Assembly (NCBI GenBank): GCA_047638395.1
Contig: JBLIMV010000007.1
Location: 62,001 to 126,000 of the forward strand
Reading direction: 5' to 3'
Length of the DNA: 64,000 bases
From: CAXBCP01 sp047638395
GTDB lineage: Bacteria > Pseudomonadota > Alphaproteobacteria > MPNO01 > UBA830
Under the pieces are notes generated by a model. That model saw only the letters and a program-made list of their open reading frames with translations, was not told the origin of the DNA and did not search any database. A program made the position numbers and the translations under genes. Below, one piece after another: positions 34,370 through 43,808 of this stretch; positions within the stretch are counted from its first letter, which is position 1; each line of letters starts with the position of its first letter.

Positions 34370-35515
34370 ATGTCCGCGCTTTATCCCGATATCGACCCCG
34401 ATGGGCTGCTTGAATATTCCGTGGTCTTCACCGACCGTTCTCTTAACCATATGTCCCAGTCTTTTCAGGGAGTTATGACCGATATCTCGGCGACGCTGAA
34501 GACGGTCTATAACGCGCATTCGGTGGTTATCGTGCCCGGTGGCGGTACCTACGGTATGGAAGCCGTTGCCCGCCAGTTCGGCAATGACAAGAAGTGCATG
34601 GTTATCCGCAATGGCTGGTTCAGCTTCCGCTGGAGCCAGATTTTCGATGCCGGCGGTATCCCGTCCGAGGAAATCGTCCTCAAGGCCAAGCCTGTCGAAG
34701 CAGGCAGCCAGGCGTCCTTCGCGCCGGTCCCGCTGGACGAGATCGTGGCCGCGATTGCCGCTGAAAAGCCGGATGTGGTCTTTGCCCCGCATGTTGAAAC
34801 CGCATCGGGCATTATCCTGCCGGAAGACTACATGCGCGGTGTTGCCGACGCGGTTCACGCCGTCGGCGGATTGTTTGTCCTCGACTGCGTTGCCTCCGGC
34901 ACGATCTGGGTCGATATGGAAAAGTCAGGCGTCGACGTGCTGATCAGCGCTCCGCAAAAAGGGTGGAGCGCGTCACCGTGTTCTGCACTCGTGATGATGA
35001 GCGAACTGGCGCGCACCCGTATTGACGATACCGCAAGTTCCAGCTTTGCGGCCGATCTGAAAAAATGGATGCAGATCATGGAGGCCTATGAAGGCGGCGG
35101 GCATGCCTATCACGCGACAATGCCCACCGATGCCATCGTGAAATTTCATGAATCGATGAAGGAAACCGAAGAATACGGTTTTGACAAGGTGCGCGACGAA
35201 CAGCAGGAACTGGGTGACAAGGTCCGTGCCCTGATGGCGGCACATGGCTTCAAAAGCCTCGCCGCCAAGGGCTTCGAAGCGCCGGGTGTGGTTGTCTGCT
35301 ACACCGACGATCCGGATATCCAGAACGGCAGCAAGTTTGCCGCGGTCGGCATGCAGACCGCCGCCGGCGTGCCGCTGATGTGTGACGAGCCGGATGATTT
35401 TCGCACGTTCCGCGTCGGCCTGTTCGGCCTCGACAAGCTGCACAATGTGGACCGCACCGTGGCCAGCCTTGAGACGGCGCTGGCGCAGGTTACCGGTGGC
35501 ACGAACGTTCGCTGA
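34370..35515 (+). CDS. Class V aminotransferase, alanine/serine-glyoxylate type
   Basis: A 381-residue PLP-dependent enzyme of aminotransferase class V. VVIVPGGGTYGMEAVARQF is the cofactor phosphate loop region, VVFAPHVETASGIILP and LFVLDCVASGTIWVDM contain the conserved acidic residue, and the Schiff-base lysine is in ISAPQKGWSASP. It probably transfers an amino group between a small amino acid and glyoxylate or pyruvate. ATG 34370 is chosen because GGAG lies 6 bases upstream; a longer frame to 34226 has no family support. It is convergent with the ThDP enzyme gene, 4 bp apart. Confidence 0.85.
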   Translation: MSALYPDIDPDGLLEYSVVFTDRSLNHMSQSFQGVMTDISATLKTVYNAHSVVIVPGGGTYGMEAVARQFGNDKKCMVIRNGWFSFRWSQIFDAGGIPSEEIVLKAKPVEAGSQASFAPVPLDEIVAAIAAEKPDVVFAPHVETASGIILPEDYMRGVADAVHAVGGLFVLDCVASGTIWVDMEKSGVDVLISAPQKGWSASPCSALVMMSELARTRIDDTASSSFAADLKKWMQIMEAYEGGGHAYHATMPTDAIVKFHESMKETEEYGFDKVRDEQQELGDKVRALMAAHGFKSLAAKGFEAPGVVVCYTDDPDIQNGSKFAAVGMQTAAGVPLMCDEPDDFRTFRVGLFGLDKLHNVDRTVASLETALAQVTGGTNVR

Positions 35516-35519
35516 TTAA

Positions 35520-37181
35520 TTATCGGGCTTCCCGGCTGGCCGCGATACGCGGCGGCCGGGCGTCCGGGTCCATGATCACGTCGATAACGCAGGGTGCGCC
35601 GGTGGCGAGCGCCGCACGCAGTGCTGCGTCGAACTGACCGGGGGTGTCCACGCGGAACCCGCGGCAGCCGAACAGGTCGGCAAGCTTGGCGAAATCCGGG
35701 TTGCCGTGATCGACCCCCATCACATTGCCATAGGCCTCGACCCGCTTGCGCTGTGAGCCGAGCCTGAAATTGTTGAATACGACCATGACAGCGGCAAGGT
35801 TTTCGCGTGCCATGGTTTCCAGGTCGCCGATCTGCAACATGAAATCGCCGTCGCCGACGCAGCCGATCACGGTCTGCTCCGGGCGCGCCAGTTTTGCGCC
35901 AAGCGCCAGGCCAAGCGCACAGCCCATCGCGCCAAGCCGGGTCGATACCAGATGCGCGCCCGGGGCGGCGACCGGCACCATGTAGCCATAAAACCCGTGA
36001 TCGCCCGCGCCGTGGGTAAAAATCGTCTCCGGCGGCAGGGTCATCAGCGCCTGTACGACTTCCTGCGGCTGGACCTTGCCATTGTTCGGTGTCGCATCGA
36101 ACCAGGCCTGTTGCCAGTCCGTAATGCGGATTGCCAGGCGCGTCGCCCAGTCCCGCCGTGCGGCCGGGATGTCGGTATCCTGCGCTGACAGTGCTTTGTT
36201 AAGGCATTCCGCAAACGCGCGGGCATCCGCCGCGATACCGAGCGTTACCGCGTGGTTTTGACCGATCGCGGCGCTATCGATATCGACCTGGATGATCGGT
36301 GCACCGGCCGGCAGCAGCTCGCCGCGCGCGGTCTGCAGGTCCGACAGACGTGATCCGACGGCAAGGATGAGATCTGCTTCGCGGATCGCGTCGCCGACCG
36401 GCTCGTAACCGACAATGCCTGATGGACCCAGCACCAGCGGGTGGGTTTCCGGCACCGCGTTGCGTGACGTCGGCGAGTTGACCACCGGCATATGCAGCCG
36501 TTCGGCCAGGGCGACCAGTGCTGCCGCCGCGCCGGAATAGACGGCGCCGCCACCCACCAGCAACACCGGGCGTTCGGCCTTCATTAACAATGCGGCTGCC
36601 TGTTCTACCAGGGACGGGTCCGGATACGGGCGGTGCAGCGGGGTTCTGACAGGGATCGGTTCCGGTATCTCTGCCGGTCCGACATCGTCGGCCGACACAT
36701 CGATCGGCAGATCAACCTGTGTCACGCCGGGTTTGCCCGAAACCGCTTCGCGTAACGCCGCGCGGACAGCCTCAATCGCCTGGTCGGGGCGTTCGACCCG
36801 TTTTTGCCATTTCAGCACGTCCTGCAGCGGTGTCTGCACGTTCATGGTCTGCCACCAGCCGTTCTCCATGGCGCGCCGTTCCTGGGTCGCACTCAGGATA
36901 AACATGGGCGTGGAATCGAGCGCCGCCGACGCGATACCGGCACTGGCGGCCAGAAACCCCGAGGCGCCATGCACCATGAGGCAGCCCGGCGTGCCGCTCA
37001 GGCGTGCGGTGGCGTCGAGAATGGAGGCGGCGGTGTGTTCGTGGCGGACGCCGACATAGCGCATGTCATTCCGGTCGGCGAGCGTGGCGGCATAGGGCGC
37101 CGCGGTGGAGCCGATCATGCCTGAAAAATAGGTGACGCCTGCGCCGATCAGCTGATCGAGGACGGCCTGATATACCTTCAT
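35520..37181 (-). CDS. Thiamine diphosphate-dependent enzyme (acetolactate synthase / decarboxylase-like)
   Basis: A 553-residue ThDP enzyme with the three-domain layout of acetohydroxyacid synthase and 2-oxoacid decarboxylases. The cofactor-activating glutamate is in VRHEHTAASIL near residue 50, the central domain has PVLLVGGGAVYSGA, and the C-terminal ThDP motif is GDGDFMLQIGDLE ending in NN. No regulatory subunit gene is adjacent and key substrate residues cannot be assigned, so the reaction could be carboligation, decarboxylation or oxalyl-CoA-like cleavage. It lies 64 bp upstream of the UbiD-family gene on the same strand. Confidence 0.88.
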   Translation of the reverse strand: MKVYQAVLDQLIGAGVTYFSGMIGSTAAPYAATLADRNDMRYVGVRHEHTAASILDATARLSGTPGCLMVHGASGFLAASAGIASAALDSTPMFILSATQERRAMENGWWQTMNVQTPLQDVLKWQKRVERPDQAIEAVRAALREAVSGKPGVTQVDLPIDVSADDVGPAEIPEPIPVRTPLHRPYPDPSLVEQAAALLMKAERPVLLVGGGAVYSGAAAALVALAERLHMPVVNSPTSRNAVPETHPLVLGPSGIVGYEPVGDAIREADLILAVGSRLSDLQTARGELLPAGAPIIQVDIDSAAIGQNHAVTLGIAADARAFAECLNKALSAQDTDIPAARRDWATRLAIRITDWQQAWFDATPNNGKVQPQEVVQALMTLPPETIFTHGAGDHGFYGYMVPVAAPGAHLVSTRLGAMGCALGLALGAKLARPEQTVIGCVGDGDFMLQIGDLETMARENLAAVMVVFNNFRLGSQRKRVEAYGNVMGVDHGNPDFAKLADLFGCRGFRVDTPGQFDAALRAALATGAPCVIDVIMDPDARPPRIAASREAR

Positions 37182-37245
37182 GATGATCTCTCCGTTGGTG
37201 GGCTTTTTCCGGGGCAGTCAGTGCCGTGTCGTTAATGCCGTGTCA

Positions 37246-38634
37246 TCAGTCCTGGGGCGCGACGATTTCCGGGGTCACAATTTCCAGTCCGTCGAGCGAC
37301 ATCTTTTTCATTGCCGCGCGTTCGAATTCTGGGCGGTGCGGGAAGGGCTGTGTTGCGTCATAGCCCACCTTGTTGCCGAGATAGTCCGGGAAGCTCGGGT
37401 TCAGCCCATGGCCGAAAATATCGCGGAAAATCATGATGCCCTTATCCGGGTCCATCCGCGTGGTCATCGCCCACTCGACATCGGTCGGGTCGTAAATATT
37501 TACATCATCATCGACGACGGTGACGCTTTTGAGCGGCGGGAAGGCTGCGAAGGCGGCGAGGATTGCCTGCTTGGCCCAGCCGGCTCGTGTCTGCACGATC
37601 TGCACCACGGCACCGTAAAAACCGCAGCCGCCATGGGTGAAGAACACGTCCTTTACGCCCGGTACCTGCAGTTTCAGCAGGTTCAGCACGTTGGCTTCAC
37701 CGAGGAGGCCGACTGAATTATGTACCTCGGTGCCGGGCAGAATGGTCTGCATGACGGGGTTTTTGCGCCGGTGGATACGTTTGACCTTCACCATGCCGCG
37801 CGGTGCGAGCGCTGCGTAACAGCCGGTGACCTCGGCAAACGGGCCTTCCATGTGGTCCTGGTCGCTCAGCAATTCGCATTCAAGGCCGTACATCGCATGG
37901 GCGACCATTTCGGACTCCGACAGATCGGAGGCGACAAGTTCGACCGGCTCGCCGTGGAACTCGCTGGCGATGCCCAGTTCGTCCTTTTCGGGCGGGGCGG
38001 CTTCGGCGGGTGCGGAAGACGCAAAATGGAATCCGGGGCCGATCCCGACATTGAGCGTGAAAGAAAGGTGTTCGCCTTTCGCACGTGCTTTCGCGAGATA
38101 GAGTTCCAGATGGCGGCCGGAATCGATGTTCACGGCCAGCGTATCCTTGTCGATGATCTGAAAGCGCTGGATCGACGCATTGCGCACGCCGGTATCCGGA
38201 TCTTTGGTGATGACCATCGCCGCATCGAAATAGGCGCCGCCATCCTTGGTGGCATGGACCGGGATTGGCAGCCTGGTGACGTCGACGTCTTTTTCCGTGA
38301 CCTCGCGGACGGGGCCGTCATCGAGCACGATGGGGTCGACCGGGTCGATCTGCCATTTCTGGATATGTTTGGACACCAGCGCGGGGAGTTCCCGTTCCGG
38401 CGTCCGCATCAATGCACCGAGCAGTTCGCGCGACCAGTAGAGCCCGATCAGAACCGGGGCATCCTGTCCTTTGACGTTTTCGAACAGCACGGCCCGCGGT
38501 CCGCGTTCGAATTCGGCGGCAATCCCGGCAAGGTCGAGATTGATATCGACCTCCGTTTTGATGCGGATCAAACGACCCATTGCATCCAGGTCGTCGATGA
38601 TCGCGCTAATGTCCTTCAGGCGCTCAAGCCCCAT
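37246..38634 (-). CDS. UbiD family (prenylated-FMN) decarboxylase
   Basis: A 462-residue member of the UbiD family, which reversibly (de)carboxylates aromatic or unsaturated acids with prenylated FMN. The candidate catalytic residues are visible: the arginine in NASIQRFQI and the acidic residue in EGPFAEVTGCYA. The ThDP gene lies 64 bp away on the promoter-distal side. No ubiX (prenylated-FMN synthase) is in the window. With two other members here (51021 and 59675) it is part of a small paralogue set; the three share family motifs only. A ubiquinone role is possible, but a catabolic one is equally so. Confidence 0.88.
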   Translation of the reverse strand: MGLERLKDISAIIDDLDAMGRLIRIKTEVDINLDLAGIAAEFERGPRAVLFENVKGQDAPVLIGLYWSRELLGALMRTPERELPALVSKHIQKWQIDPVDPIVLDDGPVREVTEKDVDVTRLPIPVHATKDGGAYFDAAMVITKDPDTGVRNASIQRFQIIDKDTLAVNIDSGRHLELYLAKARAKGEHLSFTLNVGIGPGFHFASSAPAEAAPPEKDELGIASEFHGEPVELVASDLSESEMVAHAMYGLECELLSDQDHMEGPFAEVTGCYAALAPRGMVKVKRIHRRKNPVMQTILPGTEVHNSVGLLGEANVLNLLKLQVPGVKDVFFTHGGCGFYGAVVQIVQTRAGWAKQAILAAFAAFPPLKSVTVVDDDVNIYDPTDVEWAMTTRMDPDKGIMIFRDIFGHGLNPSFPDYLGNKVGYDATQPFPHRPEFERAAMKKMSLDGLEIVTPEIVAPQD

Positions 38635-38655
38635 GGTCCCGTTCCCGTTTCAGAG

Positions 38656-38687
38656 ATGAAAACGGCCGGCGCGAAGGCCGGCCGTTT
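38656..38687 (-). terminator. Terminator after the TrpB-like gene
   Basis: An 11-bp perfect stem pairs 38660-38670 with 38677-38687 around a 6-base loop. Read on the minus strand it is followed by a TTTTC run. It lies between the TrpB-like gene stop (38724) and the UbiD-type gene start (38634), suggesting that the two have separate transcripts. Confidence 0.72.
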
Positions 38688-38723
38688 GTTCCGATACCTG
38701 CCCGCGGGCGCGGGCGGATGTTC

Positions 38724-40091
38724 CTATTCGGCGGCGACGGACGGCAGTCCGGCCAGCGCCATGGCAAGTTCGCCCTCGTCATAATCGAGGTCTTCGAGCT
38801 TGCCGCCGAAGTAATCCATGTAGGCCTGCATGTCGAAATGGCCGTGGCCGCACAGGTTGAACAGGATCGTCTCCGACTTGCCTTCTTCCTTGCAGCGAAG
38901 GGCCTCGTCGATGGCGCCCCTGACCGCATGGTTGGCTTCCGGTGCGGGCAGAATGCCTTCTGCGCGGGCGAACTGAACGCCGGCGTCGAAGCAGGTCGTC
39001 TGGTGATAGGACTTGGATTCGATGAGACCGATATCCTGCACATGGCTGACTTGCGGGGCCATGCCGTGATAGCGCAGACCCCCCGAATGGAAGCCCGGCG
39101 GAATAAAGGTGGAGCCGAGCGTGTGCATCTTGACCAGCGGGGTCAGGTGACCGGTATCGCCGAAATCATAGGCGAACTTGCCGCGGGTCAGGGTCGGGCA
39201 GGCAGCCGGTTCGACGGCAACAACCTTGATATCCTTACCGTTGCGCAGCTTCTCGCCGAGATACGGGAACGCGATCCCGCCGAAGTTCGACCCACCACCG
39301 GTGCAACCGACGATCACGTCGGGATAATCACCGGCCATTTCCATCTGCTTCATGGATTCCAGGCCGACAATCGTTTGATGCATCAGCACGTGGTTCAGCA
39401 CACTGCCAAGGGCGTATTTGGTGTCGTCGCGCGTGGCCGCGATTTCAACGGCTTCCGAGATGGCGATGCCGAGGCTGCCATTCGAATCCGGGTGCTCGGC
39501 CAAAATTGCGCGGCCGGCATTGGTTTCGTTGGACGGGCTGGCGACGCAGCGGGCGCCGTAGGATTCCATCAGCGCCTTGCGATACGGTTTCTGGCCGAAT
39601 GAGACCTTCACCATGTAGACGTCGATTTCCATGTCGAAAAGCGCACCGGCAAAAGCAAGGGACGATCCCCACTGGCCGGCACCGGTTTCGGTCGCCAGCT
39701 TGTTGATGCCTTCGGCCTTGTTGTAATAGGCCTGCGGAATGGCGGTGTTGGGCTTGTGGCTGCCGGCCGGGCTGACGCCTTCGTACTTGTAGTAAATCTT
39801 GGCAGGCGTATCGAGCGCCTTTTCCAGGCGACGGGCGCGATACAGCGGGGTCGGGCGCCACTGGCGGAAGATGTCGCGCACCTGTTCGGGAATCTCGATC
39901 TCGCGTTCGGTCGAAACCTCTTGCTTGATCAGTTCCATCGGGAACAGTGGGGCAAGGTCTTCCGGCCCGATCGGCTGGCCGGTACCCGGGTGCAGCGGCG
40001 GGGCCATCGGCTCCGGCAGATCCGCCATGATGTTGTACCAGTGTGTCGGCATATCCTTCTCATCAAGAAGGTATTTGACGGTATCGGACAT
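38724..40091 (-). CDS. TrpB-like PLP enzyme (TrpB2 type tryptophan synthase beta)
   Basis: A 455-residue member of the TrpB2 group, longer than the canonical 400-residue TrpB. It has WRPTPLYRARRLEKALDTPA at the start of the catalytic domain, the Schiff-base lysine in GVSPAGSHKPNTA, and the phosphate-binding GCTGGGSNFGG. TrpB2 proteins act without a TrpA partner, condensing serine or related substrates with indole; none of the other trp genes is here. ATG 40091 is preferred as GGGAGG lies 8 bases upstream; the frame continues 43 codons further without support. Confidence 0.92.
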   Translation of the reverse strand: MSDTVKYLLDEKDMPTHWYNIMADLPEPMAPPLHPGTGQPIGPEDLAPLFPMELIKQEVSTEREIEIPEQVRDIFRQWRPTPLYRARRLEKALDTPAKIYYKYEGVSPAGSHKPNTAIPQAYYNKAEGINKLATETGAGQWGSSLAFAGALFDMEIDVYMVKVSFGQKPYRKALMESYGARCVASPSNETNAGRAILAEHPDSNGSLGIAISEAVEIAATRDDTKYALGSVLNHVLMHQTIVGLESMKQMEMAGDYPDVIVGCTGGGSNFGGIAFPYLGEKLRNGKDIKVVAVEPAACPTLTRGKFAYDFGDTGHLTPLVKMHTLGSTFIPPGFHSGGLRYHGMAPQVSHVQDIGLIESKSYHQTTCFDAGVQFARAEGILPAPEANHAVRGAIDEALRCKEEGKSETILFNLCGHGHFDMQAYMDYFGGKLEDLDYDEGELAMALAGLPSVAAE

Positions 40092-40244
40092 AATGATGCC
40101 TCCCGTGTTCGGTGTTTTGATTGCGTTACCCTGAAATTCGCCGATTTCGATGGGCGCGTAAAGGGGAGGGGTGCGGGAATTCACAGAAACCGGCGGAACC
40201 GGGCGTCTGCATTTATTCAATGCGGCAATTTCAGTGAATCGGCG

Positions 40245-42107
40245 TCAATCGAATAGTGTGCGGAGACGTTTGGTCGTTAAATAGTGTTCACTTGCCCTTT
40301 CGGTCGCGCGGGACCGTTCTTCATCCGTCAAACGGCGGTATACTGCGGCACGCGCCTGGTAGGCTCGGTTCCCGAGATCTGCTTTCCGACCCAGGTATCT
40401 TTCAACCACCGAATACATCGCAAAGGCTTCTATCAAATCGCGCGGTTCTCCCGTCGCTTCACTTGCCTGTGCCATTGGATAGAGAAGGTCGATACTTCCG
40501 GCAGCCATTGCCGCTTGAGCCAGTTTATGTCCTTGGGTGGGATCTTTAGCGACGCCGAATCCATTGAAATAGGCGCGCGAGAGCAATGACAGGGCATCGG
40601 GATGATGTTGCGCGGCAGCTCGCTGTAGCCAGAGGGCTGCTTGGGCATGATTTCGCTCTATGTTGGTGCCGTAGAACAGCGCGTTCCCCAGATCATACTG
40701 CGCGTTAGCATCGCCGGCGTTGGCTGCGGCGCGGAGGAAGCGCAATCCCTGTTCGGTGTGTTGCGGTATTGGATGCCCGTGAAACCGGAACCGGCCTAAC
40801 CGGGAAGTGGCAGGCCAGAACTCTTGTTCGCTGGACCGCCGTAGAAGTTCGAGCGCCGCTGGCATCTTTTCAGTCCGGCCTTCCAGATAGTACATATTGG
40901 CCAGCCAGTATTGACCCTCGGCGTCGCCCTGATCCGCGGCAAGTTGGAACCAGCGTTCCGCTTTTTCAACCGTTTTTGGACTGAAATTTTTATAGTACAG
41001 GATGCCGAGACGTACTTGGCTTCTCGCCAATCCTCCTGACGCGGCGATCCCGAGCAGCTTGATGCCTTTTGCCAGGTTTTTGGGGAAAACCGTGCCCCGC
41101 ATGTACATCGATGCATATTCGTGGGTCATCTCGAGGTGACCAAGCGCGACTGCTTTTTCATACATGGCAATCGCACGCGTCCGGTCCTCTGAATTTTTTT
41201 CATCGAGCAGAGAAATCCGGGCCAGTGCGATGATGGATTGCAGGTGATTCATCCCGGCAGTGTGGGTGAGCAGGGCGATGGTGATCGGGTGTCGTTTGAG
41301 TTTTCCGTCCCGCGTGCGCGCGTAGTGTGCTGCGAGTTTGAACAGTTCTTCGACGCTCTTGCCCGTGGCCCCAATGCGCATCCATTTCCGGCTCTCATCG
41401 ATGTCTTTCGCGACGTCGTAGCCGTTGGCGTAGGCGACACTGAGCATCACCGCCGCTTCCAACTCGCCTCCACGGGCCGCCGTTTTGGCGTAGCGGATTG
41501 CGCGGGTCACATCGCGGGGAACGATCGAGCCTTTGTGGTAGATGCGCGAGAGCCGGTGATGGGCGGTTATGCTGCCTTTCTGTGCCGCCTCTTCCAGGAG
41601 CGCGACCCCGCGCCTGTTGTCTTGCCTGACACCGTCACCATCAAGATACATCTGCCCGAGGTTGAACTGCGCGTCGGCGGAGCCGTTCACGATGGCTTTT
41701 TGAAACCAGAACACAGCGTCGTTCAGGTCTCGGACATCCGGATTTGAAGATTTCGACAGGAGACCGACCAGGTTTTGCGCATCGGCGACACCTTGTTTCG
41801 CTGCAAGCAACCCCAACCGCTTGGCTTCTTTGAGATCTCGTTTCGTGCCGAAGCCGCCGGCATACATCTTGGCGAGATCATGCTGCGCGATGGGATTCCC
41901 GGTACGGGCTGCTTTCAGATAGAGGGCGAAGGCGTCGCTATCCCGCTTTTCGCCGAAAGCCTTGCGCGCGTCTGAAATTGTCTGGTCGACGTCGAATGTC
42001 GGGGTGCTTTGTCGAGTCGGAGCGCTTTGGCCAAAGACCGGCCCGCAGAAGATCAAAGCCGTGCTGAATGCGATGGTAATTCCGAACGTCCTGAGGGAAA
42101 CAGGCAT
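40245..42107 (-). CDS. Secreted Sel1-repeat (SLR) protein
   Basis: About 620 residues. A signal peptide (MPVSLRTFGITIAFSTALIF plus CGPVFG) precedes at least ten Sel1-like repeats of about 36 residues, recognisable by A(Q/E)xxLGxMYxxGxGVxxD patterns, for instance ADAQFNLGQMYLDGDGVRQD and ANAQYDLGNALFYG. These form an alpha-solenoid for protein-protein contacts in the periplasm. The last 60 residues are a charged helical tail. The promoter side (42108-42191) is AT-rich, unlike the surroundings. An in-frame ATG ten codons upstream is an alternative start. Partner unknown. Confidence 0.85.
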   Translation of the reverse strand: MPVSLRTFGITIAFSTALIFCGPVFGQSAPTRQSTPTFDVDQTISDARKAFGEKRDSDAFALYLKAARTGNPIAQHDLAKMYAGGFGTKRDLKEAKRLGLLAAKQGVADAQNLVGLLSKSSNPDVRDLNDAVFWFQKAIVNGSADAQFNLGQMYLDGDGVRQDNRRGVALLEEAAQKGSITAHHRLSRIYHKGSIVPRDVTRAIRYAKTAARGGELEAAVMLSVAYANGYDVAKDIDESRKWMRIGATGKSVEELFKLAAHYARTRDGKLKRHPITIALLTHTAGMNHLQSIIALARISLLDEKNSEDRTRAIAMYEKAVALGHLEMTHEYASMYMRGTVFPKNLAKGIKLLGIAASGGLARSQVRLGILYYKNFSPKTVEKAERWFQLAADQGDAEGQYWLANMYYLEGRTEKMPAALELLRRSSEQEFWPATSRLGRFRFHGHPIPQHTEQGLRFLRAAANAGDANAQYDLGNALFYGTNIERNHAQAALWLQRAAAQHHPDALSLLSRAYFNGFGVAKDPTQGHKLAQAAMAAGSIDLLYPMAQASEATGEPRDLIEAFAMYSVVERYLGRKADLGNRAYQARAAVYRRLTDEERSRATERASEHYLTTKRLRTLFD

Positions 42108-42191
42108 GCGAAGATTCTCGATATATAATGAACACAACCAATGGTATGTAATTTATATAAACAAAACTCAAGGTTGTCTACGAATCTTTGC

Positions 42192-43007
42192 CTAAAACAG
42201 CGCTGCCATTTTCTGCCGGGTTGCCTCATCCGGCATCTCGCCTTCGGTGGCGGCCAGCAGGTCGGCCATATGGGCGGGGTTCGCGGTGCCCGGAATGGCG
42301 CAGGTGACCGCGGGGTGGGATATCACATATTTGAGGCAGAACTGCGCCCAGCTTGTGCAGCGGAGATCGGCGGCAAGGGCGGGCAGGGGCTCGCCGATGA
42401 GGCGGGACAGAAGCCCGCCGCCGCCGAACGGCACGTTGATCAGGGTCGCGATGCCGTTGGCCGCGCAGAACGGCAGGATGTCGTCTTCGGCGTCACGTTC
42501 GTCGATTGAATAGCAGAATTGCAGGAAATCGACGGGTTCGGTGCGCGCAGTTTCCATCAGATCGTCAAAGGCGTGGGGGCGGTAATGTGTATAGCCGGTG
42601 TAGCGCAGGCGTCCTTCGGCCTTCCAGGTGCGCATCGGTGCCATATGGGTGCGCCAATCGACGAGATTATGTACCTGCATCAGGTCGATGGTGTCGGTTT
42701 TGAGTAGCCGGAACGAGTCTTCCATCTCACGGATGCCCTGGCGTCCGCCCTGGGTCCAGACCTTGGTGGCGATAAAGGCCTCGTCGCGGCGGCCCATGTC
42801 GGCCAGCAGGTCGCCGGCGACCTCTTCGGCGCGGCCATACATCGGCGATGAATCGACAAGTGATGCACCAGCATCAAGAAGGGTTTCCAGAACCGCGCGG
42901 CGCGGTGCGCGCTCGGTGGCGCTGTTTCCGATATCGAAACCGCGCCACGTGCCGAGACCGACGGCGGCGATTTCCTCACCGGTTGAGGGGATGGTTCTTT
43001 TAAGCAT
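42192..43007 (-). CDS. Aldo/keto reductase
   Basis: A 271-residue TIM-barrel oxidoreductase of the aldo/keto reductase superfamily. Catalytic residues are visible: aspartate and tyrosine in VDSSPMYGRAEE, lysine in ATKVWTQGG, and histidine in LMQVHNLVDW. NADPH-binding residues follow near AIPGTANPAHM. The substrate is unknown. I place the start at ATG 43007 because the barrel begins right after it; an upstream ATG would add 13 residues. It is divergent from nothing and sits 168 bp after the YHS gene on the same strand. Confidence 0.9.
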   Translation of the reverse strand: MLKRTIPSTGEEIAAVGLGTWRGFDIGNSATERAPRRAVLETLLDAGASLVDSSPMYGRAEEVAGDLLADMGRRDEAFIATKVWTQGGRQGIREMEDSFRLLKTDTIDLMQVHNLVDWRTHMAPMRTWKAEGRLRYTGYTHYRPHAFDDLMETARTEPVDFLQFCYSIDERDAEDDILPFCAANGIATLINVPFGGGGLLSRLIGEPLPALAADLRCTSWAQFCLKYVISHPAVTCAIPGTANPAHMADLLAATEGEMPDEATRQKMAALF

Positions 43008-43106
43008 GACCGGAAGGTAGCGCAGTGGGGCGGGCCCTGTCATCACGCCTGGTTATCTCACCCGGCTATTTTTCCCGATTATTTCGTGTCGCATCAAAAG
43101 CGCGTT

Positions 43107-43139
43107 CCGAGGGTCCGCCTGGGGGAAACGGACCCTCGG
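43107..43139 (-). terminator. Possible terminator hairpin after the YHS gene
   Basis: An 11-bp perfect stem (CCGAGGGTCCG, 43107-43117, with 43129-43139) around an 11-base loop. On the minus strand it lies 38 bases after the YHS gene and is followed by AACGCGCTTTTG, a weak T run. It could also be a mRNA-stabilising hairpin between the two genes. Confidence 0.5.
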
Positions 43140-43176
43140 AGAACACCGCCTGGTGAACGTCGCCCGAAGGAAACGC

Positions 43177-43704
43177 TTACTTGGCGGCGAGTGTTTGTTT
43201 GATGCCGGGCCAATTGTTGTCGCCCTTCGAGATGTGGCCGGGAATATCGCGGACCCACTGGGCCTGCACCGATTTTGAATAATTCAGGTAGAGCTTGCCG
43301 TCGACAATGCGCCAGGCTGCCGGATCGACGGAGGCGGTAGAGCCCTGCGATACCGCCCAGGCGCACCAGCCGCCATATTGCGGCGCGTATTTTTCCGGAT
43401 TGGCAGCGAACAGGTCGCGATGTGCGGCACTGGCAAAGCGCCAGGTTGTGTTGTTCCATTTATGGGCGAAGTCGCGTTTGCCTTCGACCGGTTTGCCCTG
43501 GGTAAAATAGGCGACCACGTCATAGCCGCGGACGGCCGCCGATCCGAACACGCCGCCTTCGAACCAGACCTTCCCGGCGGCGGCAGGCTGCATCAGGCTG
43601 GCACCGGCAAGCATGGCAAAAGCCAGGGTGAACACCGCCAGAACGCGGCGGACAGGTTGGGGCAGGGCGGTTGCTGGTGCGGTTACTGGCGCAGTTGCGG
43701 GCAT
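43177..43704 (-). CDS. Secreted YHS domain-containing protein
   Basis: A 175-residue protein with an Ala/Pro-rich leader and hydrophobic signal segment (VLAVFTLAFAMLAGASLMQP) ending near AAA-G. The YHS domain follows: GYDVVAYFTQGKPVEGKRDF, then WRFASAAHRDLFAANPEKYA and PQYGGWCAWAVSQG with a conserved cysteine. YHS domains bind metals or act as partners of copper and other metal proteins; secreted versions are common in marine Alphaproteobacteria. Function is not assigned. It is divergent from the ferredoxin-like gene with 104 bp between. Confidence 0.88.
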   Translation of the reverse strand: MPATAPVTAPATALPQPVRRVLAVFTLAFAMLAGASLMQPAAAGKVWFEGGVFGSAAVRGYDVVAYFTQGKPVEGKRDFAHKWNNTTWRFASAAHRDLFAANPEKYAPQYGGWCAWAVSQGSTASVDPAAWRIVDGKLYLNYSKSVQAQWVRDIPGHISKGDNNWPGIKQTLAAK

Positions 43705-43808
43705 CGAATTTCTCCGTCTGTCATGATCGTCCTGCTGATATGGGCAGTGTCGTTTTCAGCGCCAATAACGTTTGCGTCAGAACGCGTGATCCGCTCTAAG
43801 ATGATGCG

